Assembly (NCBI GenBank): GCA_947359465.1
Contig: OX375881.1
Coordinates: forward strand, 29,987,742 to 30,051,741
From: Metellina segmentata
Lineage: Eukaryota; Arthropoda; Arachnida; Araneae; Tetragnathidae
Direction: 5' to 3'
DNA: 64,000 nt
The notes beneath the pieces are model-generated. The model was given only the letters and a program-made list of their open reading frames with translations. It was not told where the DNA came from and did no database searches. Below are positions 10,341 through 20,925 of this stretch, piece after piece (position 1 is the stretch's first letter; each line of letters opens with the position of its first letter). The translations under genes and the position numbers were made by a program.

Positions 10341-11696
10341 ATCTCACTAAAAAGCGACTTGCAAGTTTTTGAGGGGTATTTTCAGTTTAAGTTGTTGGGA
10401 ACATTTTTGAAAAATAAAAAAAAATTTACTGGGGAAATTTTGCAATAAACTTTTTACGAAATTAGCACAAAATAAAAACTTAGTTTTTTATAAGTTGGTG
10501 GGAGACGTTATGTCTCATCTCCCATCTATGCCTGGACATCAGAGTATCCAATAAGAATATGAAGGGCTCAAGACAACATAATAAGCCACACTACAATTTT
10601 CTCAGAAGAGCAATTAAAAAAAATTTTAAATTTCCAAAACCGGTAGTATTATATTCAAGATTCAACAATTCGTCTTATCGTTAGCTTACAAGAATGAAAC
10701 ACTCATTAAAACAATCAGAAATTATTTAAATCCTCTTGAAAGTTAAATTACATTTTGTTTCGTTACGGGACACATTTCTGTGACTTACAACTATGCTGCC
10801 ATAAGCTCTTCATATGTATAGCAGCCTAAATGAACCAAATATATTGTATATACGTGTATTTTCTAATACATAACGCAAGGCTTTTATTCTTGAAGGCTTA
10901 CGTAAAAAGGCATAATTCCAAATACTAAAAAAAGGAGTTTGATAATTATAAATCCAAAATTCTGTTCTTGGGAAGAGCTACATATATTGAGTTCATCTTC
11001 AGTACTTCCTTCCAAATAAAAATAAATGGACAATATATTGTCAGTCAAAACTTCTTCAGATTGCTGTAAGCACTAGAATAGAAACAGAATACATAAAACA
11101 CACAAAAACAAGGTGGACAGCATTTACCTTGAGAAAAATTCAGAGAATTGAATGGATTAAAACTAGAATAGAAATTTACATCGAATATACCAGGATATTT
11201 ATGGAAACAGAGGGATAGCATTTGACTTATAAGAAATAATGGCATCGAAAATAAAATACGTTTTAAAAAAAATCAAGGGTACGAGGTCTGAGGAAAAAAT
11301 CCAAGGTCTGAAAAAAAAGAGAAAATATCATCTTTAACTTTTAAACCTGAATCAAGTTCGTGAAGTTAATATTAATAGTTTCACTGCATTAATACAATAA
11401 CATTTTACTATGCCCATGTTACGATAATTTTGTTTTTAATGCAAGACTTACCAGTGAAAGGATCTTGACCTCACATATTTCCCAACTGCAAAAAATTCCA
11501 ATAAAAAATTACGTACGATATTTTTAATACACCATTAAAATTACTTCAACTCTTTTCTTAAAGTATTTTAAAATTTGTGTACATAATTTCTTGTATTATA
11601 GTTAAGAACGAATAGATTAGATAGATTAAAATGGTGTTAATACATGTAGATTCTTTAATTTAGAGATAGACCAGCTCTAAAATTGAATAAAAGGTA
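10341..11696. other. Gene-free AT-rich DNA
   Basis: Long A/T-rich stretch with poly-A and poly-T runs. A 66-codon minus-strand frame at 11045-11245 has no recognised domain. No repeat family could be named. Confidence 0.55.
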
Positions 11697-11815
11697 TCCC
11701 TCCAAGTGGTAATATAGTGGTTCCAAGTGGTAGGTTCCAAAAGTATCTCTCCAAGTGGTAATATAGTGGTTCCAAGTGGTAGACTCCAAAGGTATCTTTC
11801 TAAGTGGTTCAATAA
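11697..11815 (+). repeat. Short tandem repeat, period about 49 bp
   Basis: TCCAAGTGGTAATATAGTGG begins at 11701 and again at 11750, with a partial third unit (CTAAGTGGT) near 11800. Each unit holds two CCAAGTGGTA motifs. There are about 2.3 copies. Confidence 0.8.
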
Positions 11816-13315
11816 AAATTTGATTAATTTTACTAATGACAAAATATCTCATAATCAGGATATTGCTGATTTTTTGATCATGACGAGATCAATATCTGAT
11901 CAATTTTCTTTCGAAGGAAGAGACAACAAGGTACAACAATATATATGCTGAGTTTTGAAAGGTACGAGTTACCTACCCAGTCGAGATGACCACCAGGAAT
12001 ATTTCTTGCTGAAAATATTGCTCCTATCTATATATGATGTTAATTTGTTTTGTATATTAATAATTTCATGCATTTCGAAGAACATTTTCTCAACCAAATT
12101 AAATTTTAAATGACATCCATAAAACAATATAAAGGGAGCAAACATCAGCATGCTTATAAATCGTACCAGCTTCAATTGACTACAACAATTTAGTTTGCTT
12201 ATTCAAATAGTCTTCGACCTTGAGGAATTAAACTAAATAATTTGATGTCCATCAAGATTTTTGAACACACATCAGTAGGAATATATTAAATAAACATCTA
12301 CTGACAAGCAAGAAAAGTAAAATTGAAACCATTAAAAAAATTATTTGGAAGTTCTGTAACACAATCAATGCGAGTAAAAAGAAGGTTGAAAAGAATCCTG
12401 AATTTATTTTCCGGATTTAATTGAATGCCGAAACAATAATCAAATTCATTCTAACTGCTGGTAAATAAAAGTAGGCAGCAAACGATCGTGAAAAAAAATT
12501 ATAGGTTAAAAATTCAAGGTAGAGCTACATTCTCTGCCACGTTTGGGTGGCAACGCTCTTTATGCGTTTTTGGAGCACTTTTTTTTTTGCCGCCGAGGAA
12601 GGAATTTAATTTTTTTTTACAATGGAAAATAATAAGCTCTAACAAAAATTTAGTTTCGCGAAAAAATGGAAAAGTTTGAACAAACATGTTTTTTACACGA
12701 AAAGGCATTTTCGAATACAAAAAGAAAACGATTTTCTAAAGAGAATATCAAGTAACGATACAACCTGAGGCTGAACTCTTCGTGAAATGGTTTTGAAATA
12801 AGGGAAAAATGTTTTTTTAAAGAACCAATGAAATCAAAGTATAATAACTTAAAAGAACCAATGAAATCAAAGGACAATTAAACGGATATAAAAGAACTTT
12901 CTAGAGTATTCAAAATGAATATTTAAACTTTCCGCTTGCTGAGGTTGCCATCAAAACATGAATAAACGTAATACATATGGGTTGCCTTCTTCTGCAATAA
13001 CTCGCTACTGAACCTGCTCTGAAACAAGCGCTGCCACCAAACATGGCAGAGAATGTAGGTGTACAAAATTCACATACATAATTTTTAATAGAACGATTTG
13101 TAAAAATTTAATTTTAAATTTAAGTATGGCGGAAATAGAGGAATTTGCAGTGAGTGTGCATTTTGAAAGCGCTAGTATTTTTGAGGGTGAGCACACTTCT
13201 GGTTGCCAGTCTGGAAGTGACGCAATTTAGCATGTTAGTGTAATGCAATGTCAGCCTGTCCCTTACAGAATTAATCAAATTGAAGATTTTGAATTTTCTT
13301 TTTCTTTACTGTAAA
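11816..13315. other. Gene-free AT-rich DNA
   Basis: No gene recognised. A 16-bp sequence, AGAACCAATGAAATCA, is repeated near 12821 and 12854. Open frames of 63-75 codons at 12488-12877 overlap on both strands and lie in homopolymer-rich sequence, so they are treated as chance. Confidence 0.5.
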
Positions 13316-13390
13316 AAAACCCAATGAAAAGCTTTTTCTATAAAATTAAATGTAGACGACTCTAATAGTTTTAATAGTTGACAGTGCTTC
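13316..13390 (+). repeat. Solitary relic of the 80-bp satellite
   Basis: CCAATGAAAAGCTTTTTCTA...AAATTAAATGTAGACG parallels the unit core CCAATAC...GGCTTTTTCTGTGAAACTAAATGTAGACGG of the array at 18283-18925. One diverged unit, about 5 kb away from the array. Confidence 0.55.
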
Positions 13391-14339
13391 TCTCCTGCAC
13401 GTATTCCTAATGTGGCAACAGCAAAAAGTAATCTTCCGGTGGTTTGTTTTCACTTGAAATCTCTCTTATTCATGTTGCAAATGAGTGCTTAATTAAATTA
13501 AATTAATTCTTATCAAGGAATATATTTTCTTCCGGTAATTTGTGTTTAAATAAAACTCGAACTCAGTGATATAATTTTGTAAGACACAGAAAACAATTAT
13601 GTAGACAGAATTATATATACCAATATATATATTTTTCCATATCATCGGTGTATTTTTAAAATGTTCTAAAACGTGAAAATCGTTTGCCACTTTCTATTTT
13701 CTTCGTCACTAATTCATTTATTTCAATAAAACGAAGAGACCAAACGCTAGGATTATTTATTAAGTTATTTATGTTATTTTGACGTTATTCGAAATTAGGA
13801 TAGGTATGTTCGATATTTTTGTATTTTATTCTGACGTTGTACAAATGGAAATATTTTTGGGAGCAAGAAGGTAAAAGTTAATGAAATCTATTGCATGCAT
13901 TTTTAAAATGTATTCCTAAAATGCCTATGGATTTGGAGTGTAATTAAATTAAAAATAACAAGTTTTGTGTTTTATTCTTCGGTGAAAGTTAACCCAGAAA
14001 AGTTTCCCTTATTATACTTTAAATCCAATTATTTTGTAAATACTAATTTAATTCTAATAAATAGTTAAAATATAGTATTTTAATAAAATTAACATTATAT
14101 CTAAATTTAATTTGTACTTTGTTCAATCGGAAAAATTAGTCTCATTGGCAAAGATGTGAAGATTGAATTAGATCACAACCTAATTTAGTGTCTTTCGACG
14201 AAGTTACAACATTAGATGCATTCTCTGGACAATATTACACCTACACGATTGAATAGAAATTTTTGAGTTTATCTTTCAAGAATATATTTTTAAATTGCGG
14301 GGACTAGTACACGTTAAAACTGTTGTGACCTCAGATTAC
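13391..14339. other. Gene-free AT-rich DNA
   Basis: No open frame with domain character and no recognised repeat. A 65-codon minus-strand frame at 13493-13690 is AT-driven. Confidence 0.55.
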
Positions 14340-14515
14340 CTCACGTTGGCGTGATGTGGAAGCTTGGAGAGTGGGGTGCCAGCTCTATTATCGAACTCGT
14401 CAGTTGAATGTGTTTCGAAATGATACGGTGTTGTCCTCGATTCTTTCCCTTCGGGATTGAATCCGAACCGTTGTGTTACTACAATGCGACTTAATTTCAG
14501 CTACCTACTTCATTT
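14340..14515 (+). repeat. SINE-A body, 5'-truncated
   Basis: Starts at CTCACGTTGGCGTGATGTGG and continues through GGAGAGTGGGGTGCCAGCTC, TCGGGATTGAATCCG and an AATGCGACTTAATTTCAGC end. The tRNA-like head is missing. A target-site duplication is not evident. Confidence 0.8.
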
Positions 14516-15064
14516 TAAAATTACATGCCAGTTTCTCTGTGTAGTATGGCACAGGCGAAGTTTTAGTATGAGCTTAACTGAACATCATAATAGGTAAAGT
14601 TTGTGAGATGCAAGAGCTGAAATATAAAATCGAAAATCTAAATTAATATTTAATTATATACACAAATGCTACCGATGTACCCGATGAATTTATTTTTTGC
14701 TGTTCCATTCATAAATGGGAAATTGCGCGAATTTAAACTGATTATCACATTTGACGTTGCACTAATTTCGTACGTCCTTGGGTGAGTAACTAATGTGACC
14801 ATGCACTTAGGATCAGTGAAGGTTCATCCATTTGGCGCAAGTATGGCACAAGCTTGGTGAGCTTTTTGCAGAAAGGCCTAAAAACGGAAAAAATACTTTT
14901 AAACAGATCTTTCAAAAAATGTTTTCTACAAAATAGAAAATTCTTAATTTTCCTCTAAATTTAATCCTTTTAAAATACAAACTTACGACTAAAATACAAG
15001 CTAATTACTTAATTTGTACAAGCTGTTATACATATTTCTTCGTGCCTACATTGTATATCTCTAA
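14516..15064. other. Gene-free AT-rich DNA
   Basis: Nothing recognised; no long open frame and no match to the repeat families of the window. Confidence 0.5.
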
Positions 15065-15400
15065 TTTAGGGCACATTGTGTACCCTATCTTGATAATACC
15101 CTATCTTCAAAAGACAAAACTGAAGACAAAATACAGAACAAAAGCAATGTAAAAAAAAGGCAACAGAAGAAAGTCTATGGACCCATTCGGTCCCTCCCTT
15201 CCCAGTGTTGTTGTTCCCACAAAGTTGTAGCAAAGAGCGCAGGAAAGTGTCGCAGATGTGTATAGTCCATGAGTTCCTGAAGGTTGCAGAGCTTGCAGCT
15301 TGGATCGTCAAGGATGCCTATGCGATGTAAATGTCTTGCAAGGCAGTCGTGGCCAGTAGCGAGGCGGAATTCTGCTACGGCTTTAATTCTAGATTCATTC
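15065..15400 (-). pseudogene. LINE remnant, C-terminal reverse-transcriptase polyprotein
   Basis: On the minus strand the frame reads AVAEFRLATGHDCLARHLHR, then IGILDDPSCKLC. This is the region downstream of RNase H in I/Jockey-like LINE proteins, where the CxxC...H...C cluster resembles a zinc-binding motif. The frame stops at 15175 and a short 3' tail runs to about 15065. Upstream it runs straight into the AT tandem repeat at 15401, so only about 75 codons of the LINE remain. Confidence 0.78.
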
Positions 15401-15570
15401 TGATATATAAGATAATATATGTGATATATAAGATAATATATAAGGATATATAAGATAATATATGTGATATATAAGATAATATATAAGTGATACATAAGAG
15501 ATAATATATAAGTGATATATAAGAGATAATATATAAGTGATATATAAGATATTATATAAAAGGTTGGCAT
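15401..15570. repeat. AT-rich tandem repeat
   Basis: Irregular repeats of GATATATAAGATAATATATAAG with units of about 22-26 bp, about seven copies. The Tyr/Ile-rich open frame across it is a by-product of the repeat. Confidence 0.85.
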
Positions 15571-15953
15571 CTTATATAAGATGTCAACCAAAATTAATTA
15601 TTTAAAAAGTTTTAAGGGGACTGAATAATATTAGGTTCATAATTAATTTAGTGCAGGCTCTTAATTATTGCAATTAATATTGTGCGTCGATTTTGTTGCT
15701 CAAATATAAATTTTACCTACCAACGTAATAAAACATCTGAATGTATTTTGATCAACAAAACTAAAAATTATAGTAAACAGTCTACATAACACAGAATGAC
15801 CTTTGAAGGACTGTGGCCCATTGTAATAAAATAAATACAATTATGAACACGAAGGCTTAAAAGTTGGCTTCGACTAAGGGATTGGTCTATTAGAAATATA
15901 AAGGAAATATAAAAGTAGATTGAGCAGTAACCTTTTTATATATCCAGGCTTAT
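15571..15953. other. Gene-free DNA
   Basis: A/T-rich sequence. A short inverted pair, GGTTGGCATCTTATATAAGA followed by TGTCAACC, at about 15561-15589 borders the tandem repeat and would fold back on itself. Nothing else seen. Confidence 0.5.
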
Positions 15954-16440
15954 GTGAGCAAAACTATTAATGACCCGAACACTACTTTCGTCTGCCTGGT
16001 GGAAACGAGCATTCGTTTTCTGATTGGTTTACGGGTGGGGGAAGACGCTATTCATCATCTGATTGGTCTGAGCTTCAGAGCAGTACACTTTTTCTGGTTC
16101 AGCATCTTTTTCGCCATTCTAGAAATGCCCATTCACATACCTACAATGTCACAAAATCTCATATCGCCAAACGAAGCGATAAGATGCCAAATCGGAAAAC
16201 CAATTCAACATTTCACAGAAGATAAGTCGACATGTCGGTTACAATTCGTGAAGCTGCTTTCAATAGCAATTTCCCCTCGGGGTCACATCTTTAGATGTGT
16301 ACAGACTTCACGAACTCGAGGGACCTTTGTGATCGGTTCTCATCCCATGGGGTTTACTGGTAAACACGAGAGTTACAATCTCAGGATGCCCAAGCGATCT
16401 TTCTCTACTTTCTCGTCTTCTCACAATTGAAATTGTCCGT
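15954..16440 (+). other. Unrecognised region with a 158-codon open frame
   Basis: An uninterrupted frame of 158 codons at 15954-16430 begins MSKTINDPNTTF. I do not recognise the protein and see no domain, signal peptide or repeats. The last 90 bp (TTTACTGGTAAACACGAGAG... and CCCAAGCGATCTTTCTC) resemble 56706-56780, and a SINE-B end follows at once. The frame is therefore probably chance within an unclassified dispersed repeat. Confidence 0.35.
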
Positions 16441-16489
16441 GATATGGCCAAATATGGCCCCTGCGCCATAAAACCCCAAACCAACCACA
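16441..16489 (+). repeat. SINE-B 3' end fragment
   Basis: GGCCAAATATGGCCCCTGCG followed by CCATAAAACCCC and CCAACCA is the terminal block of SINE-B. Only the last 50 bp are present, a heavily 5'-truncated copy. Confidence 0.7.
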
Positions 16490-16599
16490 CTTCATAGCAA
16501 CGCTCAGTATTTAATTTATCAAAACCGTCCCGTCCTAAGTCATACGGTGTAGTTTTGGGTTGCGAGCAACCCCGCACAGCACATGCGTTACCGCCTGTT

Positions 16600-17236
16600 T
16601 CTCAATATTACAATACAATTACACTTTCTATCATGGGATGGGCTATGATAGATTTTCTAGTCTTATTTCAAGAAGTCGATTGGCTATGATCTTAAGGCCT
16701 TGTCTTGACTTTTTACTTGTCCAAGGTAGTTTTCTTTCTACTTTCATGTGGTCACTGGGAAATATGTCTTTTCTTATGTTTTCTCACAGTTTGCAGTCGT
16801 AAATTACGTAGTCAACACTTTGAATTCTTTCTCCACATTCGCATTTGTCTTTCTTATTGAATAAACGTGTCAGGTGCTGTCCAAATACGCCGTGACCAGT
16901 GATAAATTGATTGATCTCAAAAGATCCTAGAAGTCTTGTCTGTGATATGTGCTTGTATTCTATATGGACTAATCTTCCCTTCTCTGAGTAGTCCTATCGC
17001 CCTTGCCACATCCCTTCTGCTTCTTTGTTAATTTGTTTCTGGATGTATTCCTTGTCCATTTGTTGTGCCTTGTCGATGTACTGTTTTTCTGTTGCTTGAG
17101 CATCCGCCCTCTCGTTGCCCTCATGGCCTGCGTGGGCTTTAATCCATTTTAGGTTTATAACCCCTGAGTAATTCTTTATTTGATGTTTCATATTGCAAAT
17201 AAATTTATCACTGTTGGTAATATTGCCTAGGGCCAT
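16600..17236 (-). pseudogene. LINE remnant with RNase H domain
   Basis: The minus-strand frame at 16994-17236 contains LKWIKAHAGHEGNERADAQA, the C-terminal RNase H motif (conserved His, and Asp of ERAD). After a frameshift it continues QFITGHGVFGQHLTRLFNKK and CECGERIQ, typical of I/Jockey-like LINE C-termini. It passes one stop (near 16800) and ends ANRLLEIRLENLS at a stop at 16643-16645. The catalytic core upstream is absent and the copy is 5'-truncated. Confidence 0.82.
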
Positions 17237-17944
17237 TAGCAGCGCTCAGTATACTTAAATTTCCCTTCAATGACAACTCAAATCAAGCGACAACAGCAGC
17301 CAAAAGGAGCCCTTCCTCCCGAAAATAAAAAAAACCCGCACTGCAAAACGCAAAAGGAATTTTAAGCACCGACCGAACTTAGCATCCACCTTCGCGGCAC
17401 TATCAATTCTTTCGTCAGTCAATAAATGTGTCTACACCCGTAACATACACTCTGGGCAATTTTTCCGTGACTCATCCCCCCTCTGCAACCCCACACGAAG
17501 GCTCCCCGCATCTCCCCCCATTTATCAGAAACCCTTCTTTCCGGCGAAAGAGAGCGAGAAATTAGCGGTGTCTGCGAGATCCTGGACACCTGAAAGAACC
17601 AGGCAAAGACTTTGCAAAATAATTAATTTCCCACCACCGCCCATCCATTAATCAGGGGGAAAGGGGGTGATTAAATTTCATTAAAACACAAAACTTTTCC
17701 GCGGCCCGCCATCCATTTCCTCGAGATTAAGAGGCAGAAAAGAAAGTTATGATGCAATATTTTGCAATTTGCCTAACCCTAATTTCGCCTTTTTCATCAG
17801 CCACTGTTTTATTCCTTTCCCTCCATGCACCTTGTAACGCTGCTTCTGGGTATAATGGTACTAGAGCTTCGTGCGCCTGGAGTTGGGATTTTTTGCTGTT
17901 GTTGTTGTTGGAAGCCATGCCACCAGTACCGTTCTGGAGGCACG
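17237..17944. other. Non-repetitive island, possible conserved non-coding DNA
   Basis: Distinct G/C-richer sequence without the window's repeat families. It is rich in homeodomain-type TAAT cores, e.g. AATAATTAATTTCC near 17622, CATTAATCAGGG near 17647 and GTGATTAAATTTCATT near 17668, next to purine-rich boxes. Overlapping open frames of 63-98 codons around 17727-18167 lack domains. A regulatory role is inference. Confidence 0.4.
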
Positions 17945-18282
17945 GGGGAGGTTATTTATAACGCTGGTAAATAAGTATTCTTGCGAGGGAAAGTTGATTC
18001 ATAACGTGTCCGGTGATTGTATAACTGTTTCCGGAAACTGGAGGCCTGTTGTTAAACTTGGGTTTAAGGGATCCTCCGGAGCAGGTGTTCTAGGATTTTG
18101 CATTTCGTACTTGGTTTTCGTGTCTGCTTTTTCTGTGAGTGCGCATCTTCGTGAGGCTATGATTTAATTTAGTTCATTTTCAGCGTGTGCTCCGTTCTAA
18201 TTGTCTTTATTATTCAGACCTTGTGCTATGGATGGCATTATGAAATTAGTTTGGATGAATTCGAAATTACTTTTCTCAAGTT

Positions 18283-18925
18283 TTCTTCAAAACTTTCTAA
18301 TTTAGCCAATACATTATTACGAGGCTTTTTCTGTGAAACTAAATGTAGACGGCGGTAGTATTTTCAAGAAAACTTTCTAATTCAGCCAATACATTGGTAA
18401 GTGGCTTTTCCTGTGAAACTAAATGTAGATGGCGGTAGTGTTTTCAAGAAAACTTTCTGATTCAGCCAATACTTTGGTAAGTGCCTTCTTCTGTGAAACT
18501 AAATGTAGATGGCGGTAGTGTTTTCAAGAAAACTTTCTGATTCAGCCAATACTTTGGTAAGTGCCTTCTTCTGTGAAACTAAATGTAGATGGCGGTAGTG
18601 TTTTCAAGAAAACTTTCTGATTCAGCCAATACTTTGGTAAGTGGCTTTTCCTGTGAAACTAAATGTAGATGGCGGTAGTGTTTTCAAGAAAACTTTCTGA
18701 TTCAGCCAATACTTTGGTAAGTGCCTTCTTCTGTGAAACTAAATGTAGATGGCGGTAGTGTTTTCAAGAAAACTTTCTGATTCAGCCAATACTTTGGTAA
18801 GTGCCTTCTTCTGTGAAACTAAATGTAGATGGCGGTAGTGTTTTCAAGAAAACTTTCTAATTCAGCCAATACTTTGGTAAGTGCCTTCTTCTGTGAAACT
18901 AAATGTAGATGGCGGTAATGTTTTC
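18283..18925 (+). repeat. 80-bp tandem array (about eight units)
   Basis: The unit is GTGCCTTCTTCTGTGAAAC, AAATGTAGATGGCGGTAGTG, TTTTCAAGAAAACTTTCTGA, TTCAGCCAATACTTTGGTAA. Successive starts are exactly 80 bp apart (18481, 18561, ...). Inner units are nearly identical and outer ones diverge, as expected of homogenisation in the middle. Each unit contains TTCTGATTCAG and GGTAAGTG, which look like splice acceptor and donor signals. Confidence 0.93.
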
Positions 18926-19244
18926 GTGGCAGAACGTACTTCCTTTACACACACATTCCTTATTGGGTAACAGGAAGTAAAACCTCCTTTTTCACTTAGT
19001 TTTATTCCTGTTTTTAGTCACTTATTCCTGTGAGCGCATTTTCGTTAGGCAGTTTAAAATTATTTTAGTAAATTTCAGCGCTTTTTTCATTCTAATTGTC
19101 TTTTTTTTCAGACATAGTGCCTTGAATGTCCTTACGTAATAAGTTTCGATAAATTAAAAATTACTTTTGTCGAGTTTCCTTCAAGATTACTTCCTAATAT
19201 CGAAATGATTAACAGGAAGGAAAATCCTTGTCTTCCGGTGAATT

Positions 19245-19452
19245 GTTGGGGGTCATAATGACTGAGTAGATTCGCCCAATGTACTAATAACACGCGATTT
19301 GGAGGCGGTGTGGAGTGATTCTTTTGAGTATATTTCTCTCTTCTACATCAGTCAAAATTTCGTTGTGTGAGTACGTCCATTTACATTTATTTGGCGTTGT
19401 TTGACGCAGTTTGGCCAAATGTGGCCCTTGAGCCATAAAACCCCAACGAACC
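19245..19452 (+). repeat. SINE-B copy, degraded
   Basis: A weak head (GACTGAGTAGATTCGCCCAA) is followed by the body blocks CATCAGTCAAAATTTCGTTG, GTACGTCCATTTACATTTAT, GTTTGACGCAGTTTGGCC and AAATGTGGCCCTTGAGCC, then ATAAAACCCC. Confidence 0.72.
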
Positions 19453-19869
19453 GGTGGTTTGTTTACACTGTAAACCTACCTCATTCAATAAATAAAACTT
19501 CATGAAAATGATTTTGCTAAATGCACACATGGCGCTTAAACATAGACATCGTAAATTGAGTTAGTTAAAATTTGAATAGGTTCAGTTAGCCTAAATGTAA
19601 CAAAACAAAATATGACTGTAGAGTCAAACCAAGTCCAAATAAGTGTAATTTTGACTCTGAAATTGGCGCAGAGCGGGGGTATAGTATAAGATCAAATAGT
19701 GGTGGTCAGATGAATTTGTCACCAGTCAAATAGAATCACGTTCACCGAGAGTTGTATTTTTTGTTGTTGCCACAGACCAGCCACCATTACTGTCTTAAGC
19801 ATGAGTGGATTGCTTATCTTCTTTCTTATTCCATTTTTACATGGGTAGATCTGCTGCTATTGATCATAA
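19453..19869. other. Gene-free DNA within the triplicated locus
   Basis: Low-copy sequence linking SINE-B to the third segmental copy. No frame or repeat recognised. Confidence 0.5.
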
Positions 19870-20306
19870 GATCTGGGTTGTTTATAGCGCTAGTAAATAA
19901 GTACAAGTAAGTTGTTTATAAGCTAGTATAAGTATTCTTGCCAGGGCATATTGTGTCGAGTGATTGTATGACTGTTTCCGGAAACTGTGGGCTTGAAGCA
20001 GATGCGAAACTTGGAATTCTCAAGCGCAGGTGTTCTAGAACTTCGTACATGAGTTTTGGGTCTAGTTTTACTGTGCTAACGTTTATTTGTGTAGCAGTTA
20101 GGTAATATTTTAATTTAGCTAATTCTATTCAGTGTGTTTCTTTAAATCGTATTTATTCAAATCTCTCTCTAGGTAGTTTGCTTTGAATAAGAATTTGGAA
20201 GGTAAATTCTTGAGGAATTTTAAAATACGTTGCATTAGGTTTTTCAGGGATTCATTTGAATTAATCTATTCTATTCATATTAGCTAAGTAAGGAAGGCAG
20301 ATAGTT

Positions 20307-20376
20307 GCATTAACGTCGCAATGGGGCTGCACAACGGGCTATTGGGACGACAGCACCTCGTAATATTGAACCATCA
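20307..20376 (-). repeat. SINE-A 3' fragment
   Basis: Contains TTAACGTCGCA, GCACAACGGGCTATTG, ACAGCACCTCGTAATATTGA and ACCATC, the reverse complement of the SINE-A 3' body. About 70 bp remain. Confidence 0.65.
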
Positions 20377-20925
20377 TCTATATCAGGAACTGAGTTGATT
20401 GGAAATTGTTTCATAGTACTGAAACGTTGCAGAATTCGTCTTCTAAAAGACCTCAGTAATAATCGAGCTTACCTAGACATCGGCTTCACATGCCTTTGTA
20501 AGGTATATTAGCTATACTACCTTAGGTTATGAAGATACAAGCTATATTCACATGTATCAAGCTAAGGTTTAAATACTTGATATTAAGATAAATGATTGTC
20601 GAATTTATAAAACTAATTTGAAAGATAGGATTGAAATTGCCACATATAGCACATATTTATAACAACCGTCATTATGGAAAGTATCGCAGTTATGTGAGCA
20701 TGTATGCGCTCGGTAAACCCGAGTACAGGAATAGTTTTAAAACTGTTTTCCGCAAAGTACACTGAAATGCAGTAAAATTAAGTAAATATTCAAATCTTAT
20801 TACTATAGAAATTCACTTCTTATTTCTCTGTTACTTTTGTAACGTTGGTACGATATGTAAGTTAATGAACATGTGATATGGTTATTTCTGTGAATAAATA
20901 GTGATGGTTTCATTTTTTCTAATAA
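20377..20925. other. Gene-free DNA
   Basis: No gene or classified repeat recognised. Confidence 0.5.

Larger units (their letters stand above)
17945..20190 (+). repeat. Local segmental triplication
   Basis: The segment 17945-18300 recurs in diverged form at 19870-20190: GGTTRTTTATARCGCTRGTAA, then ACTGTTTCCGGAAACTG, then GCAGGTGTTCTAG. Its second half also recurs at about 18965-19205: CTGTGAG(T)GCGCAT, then TTTCAGCG, TTCTAATTGTCTTT and TTCAGAC. The copies surround the 80-bp array, suggesting repeated unequal exchange at this site. Confidence 0.6.

Noticed and set aside
15175..15591. A 138-codon Tyr/Ile-rich protein
   Set aside because: Its first half is the AT tandem repeat and its second half a LINE C-terminus; it is not a gene.
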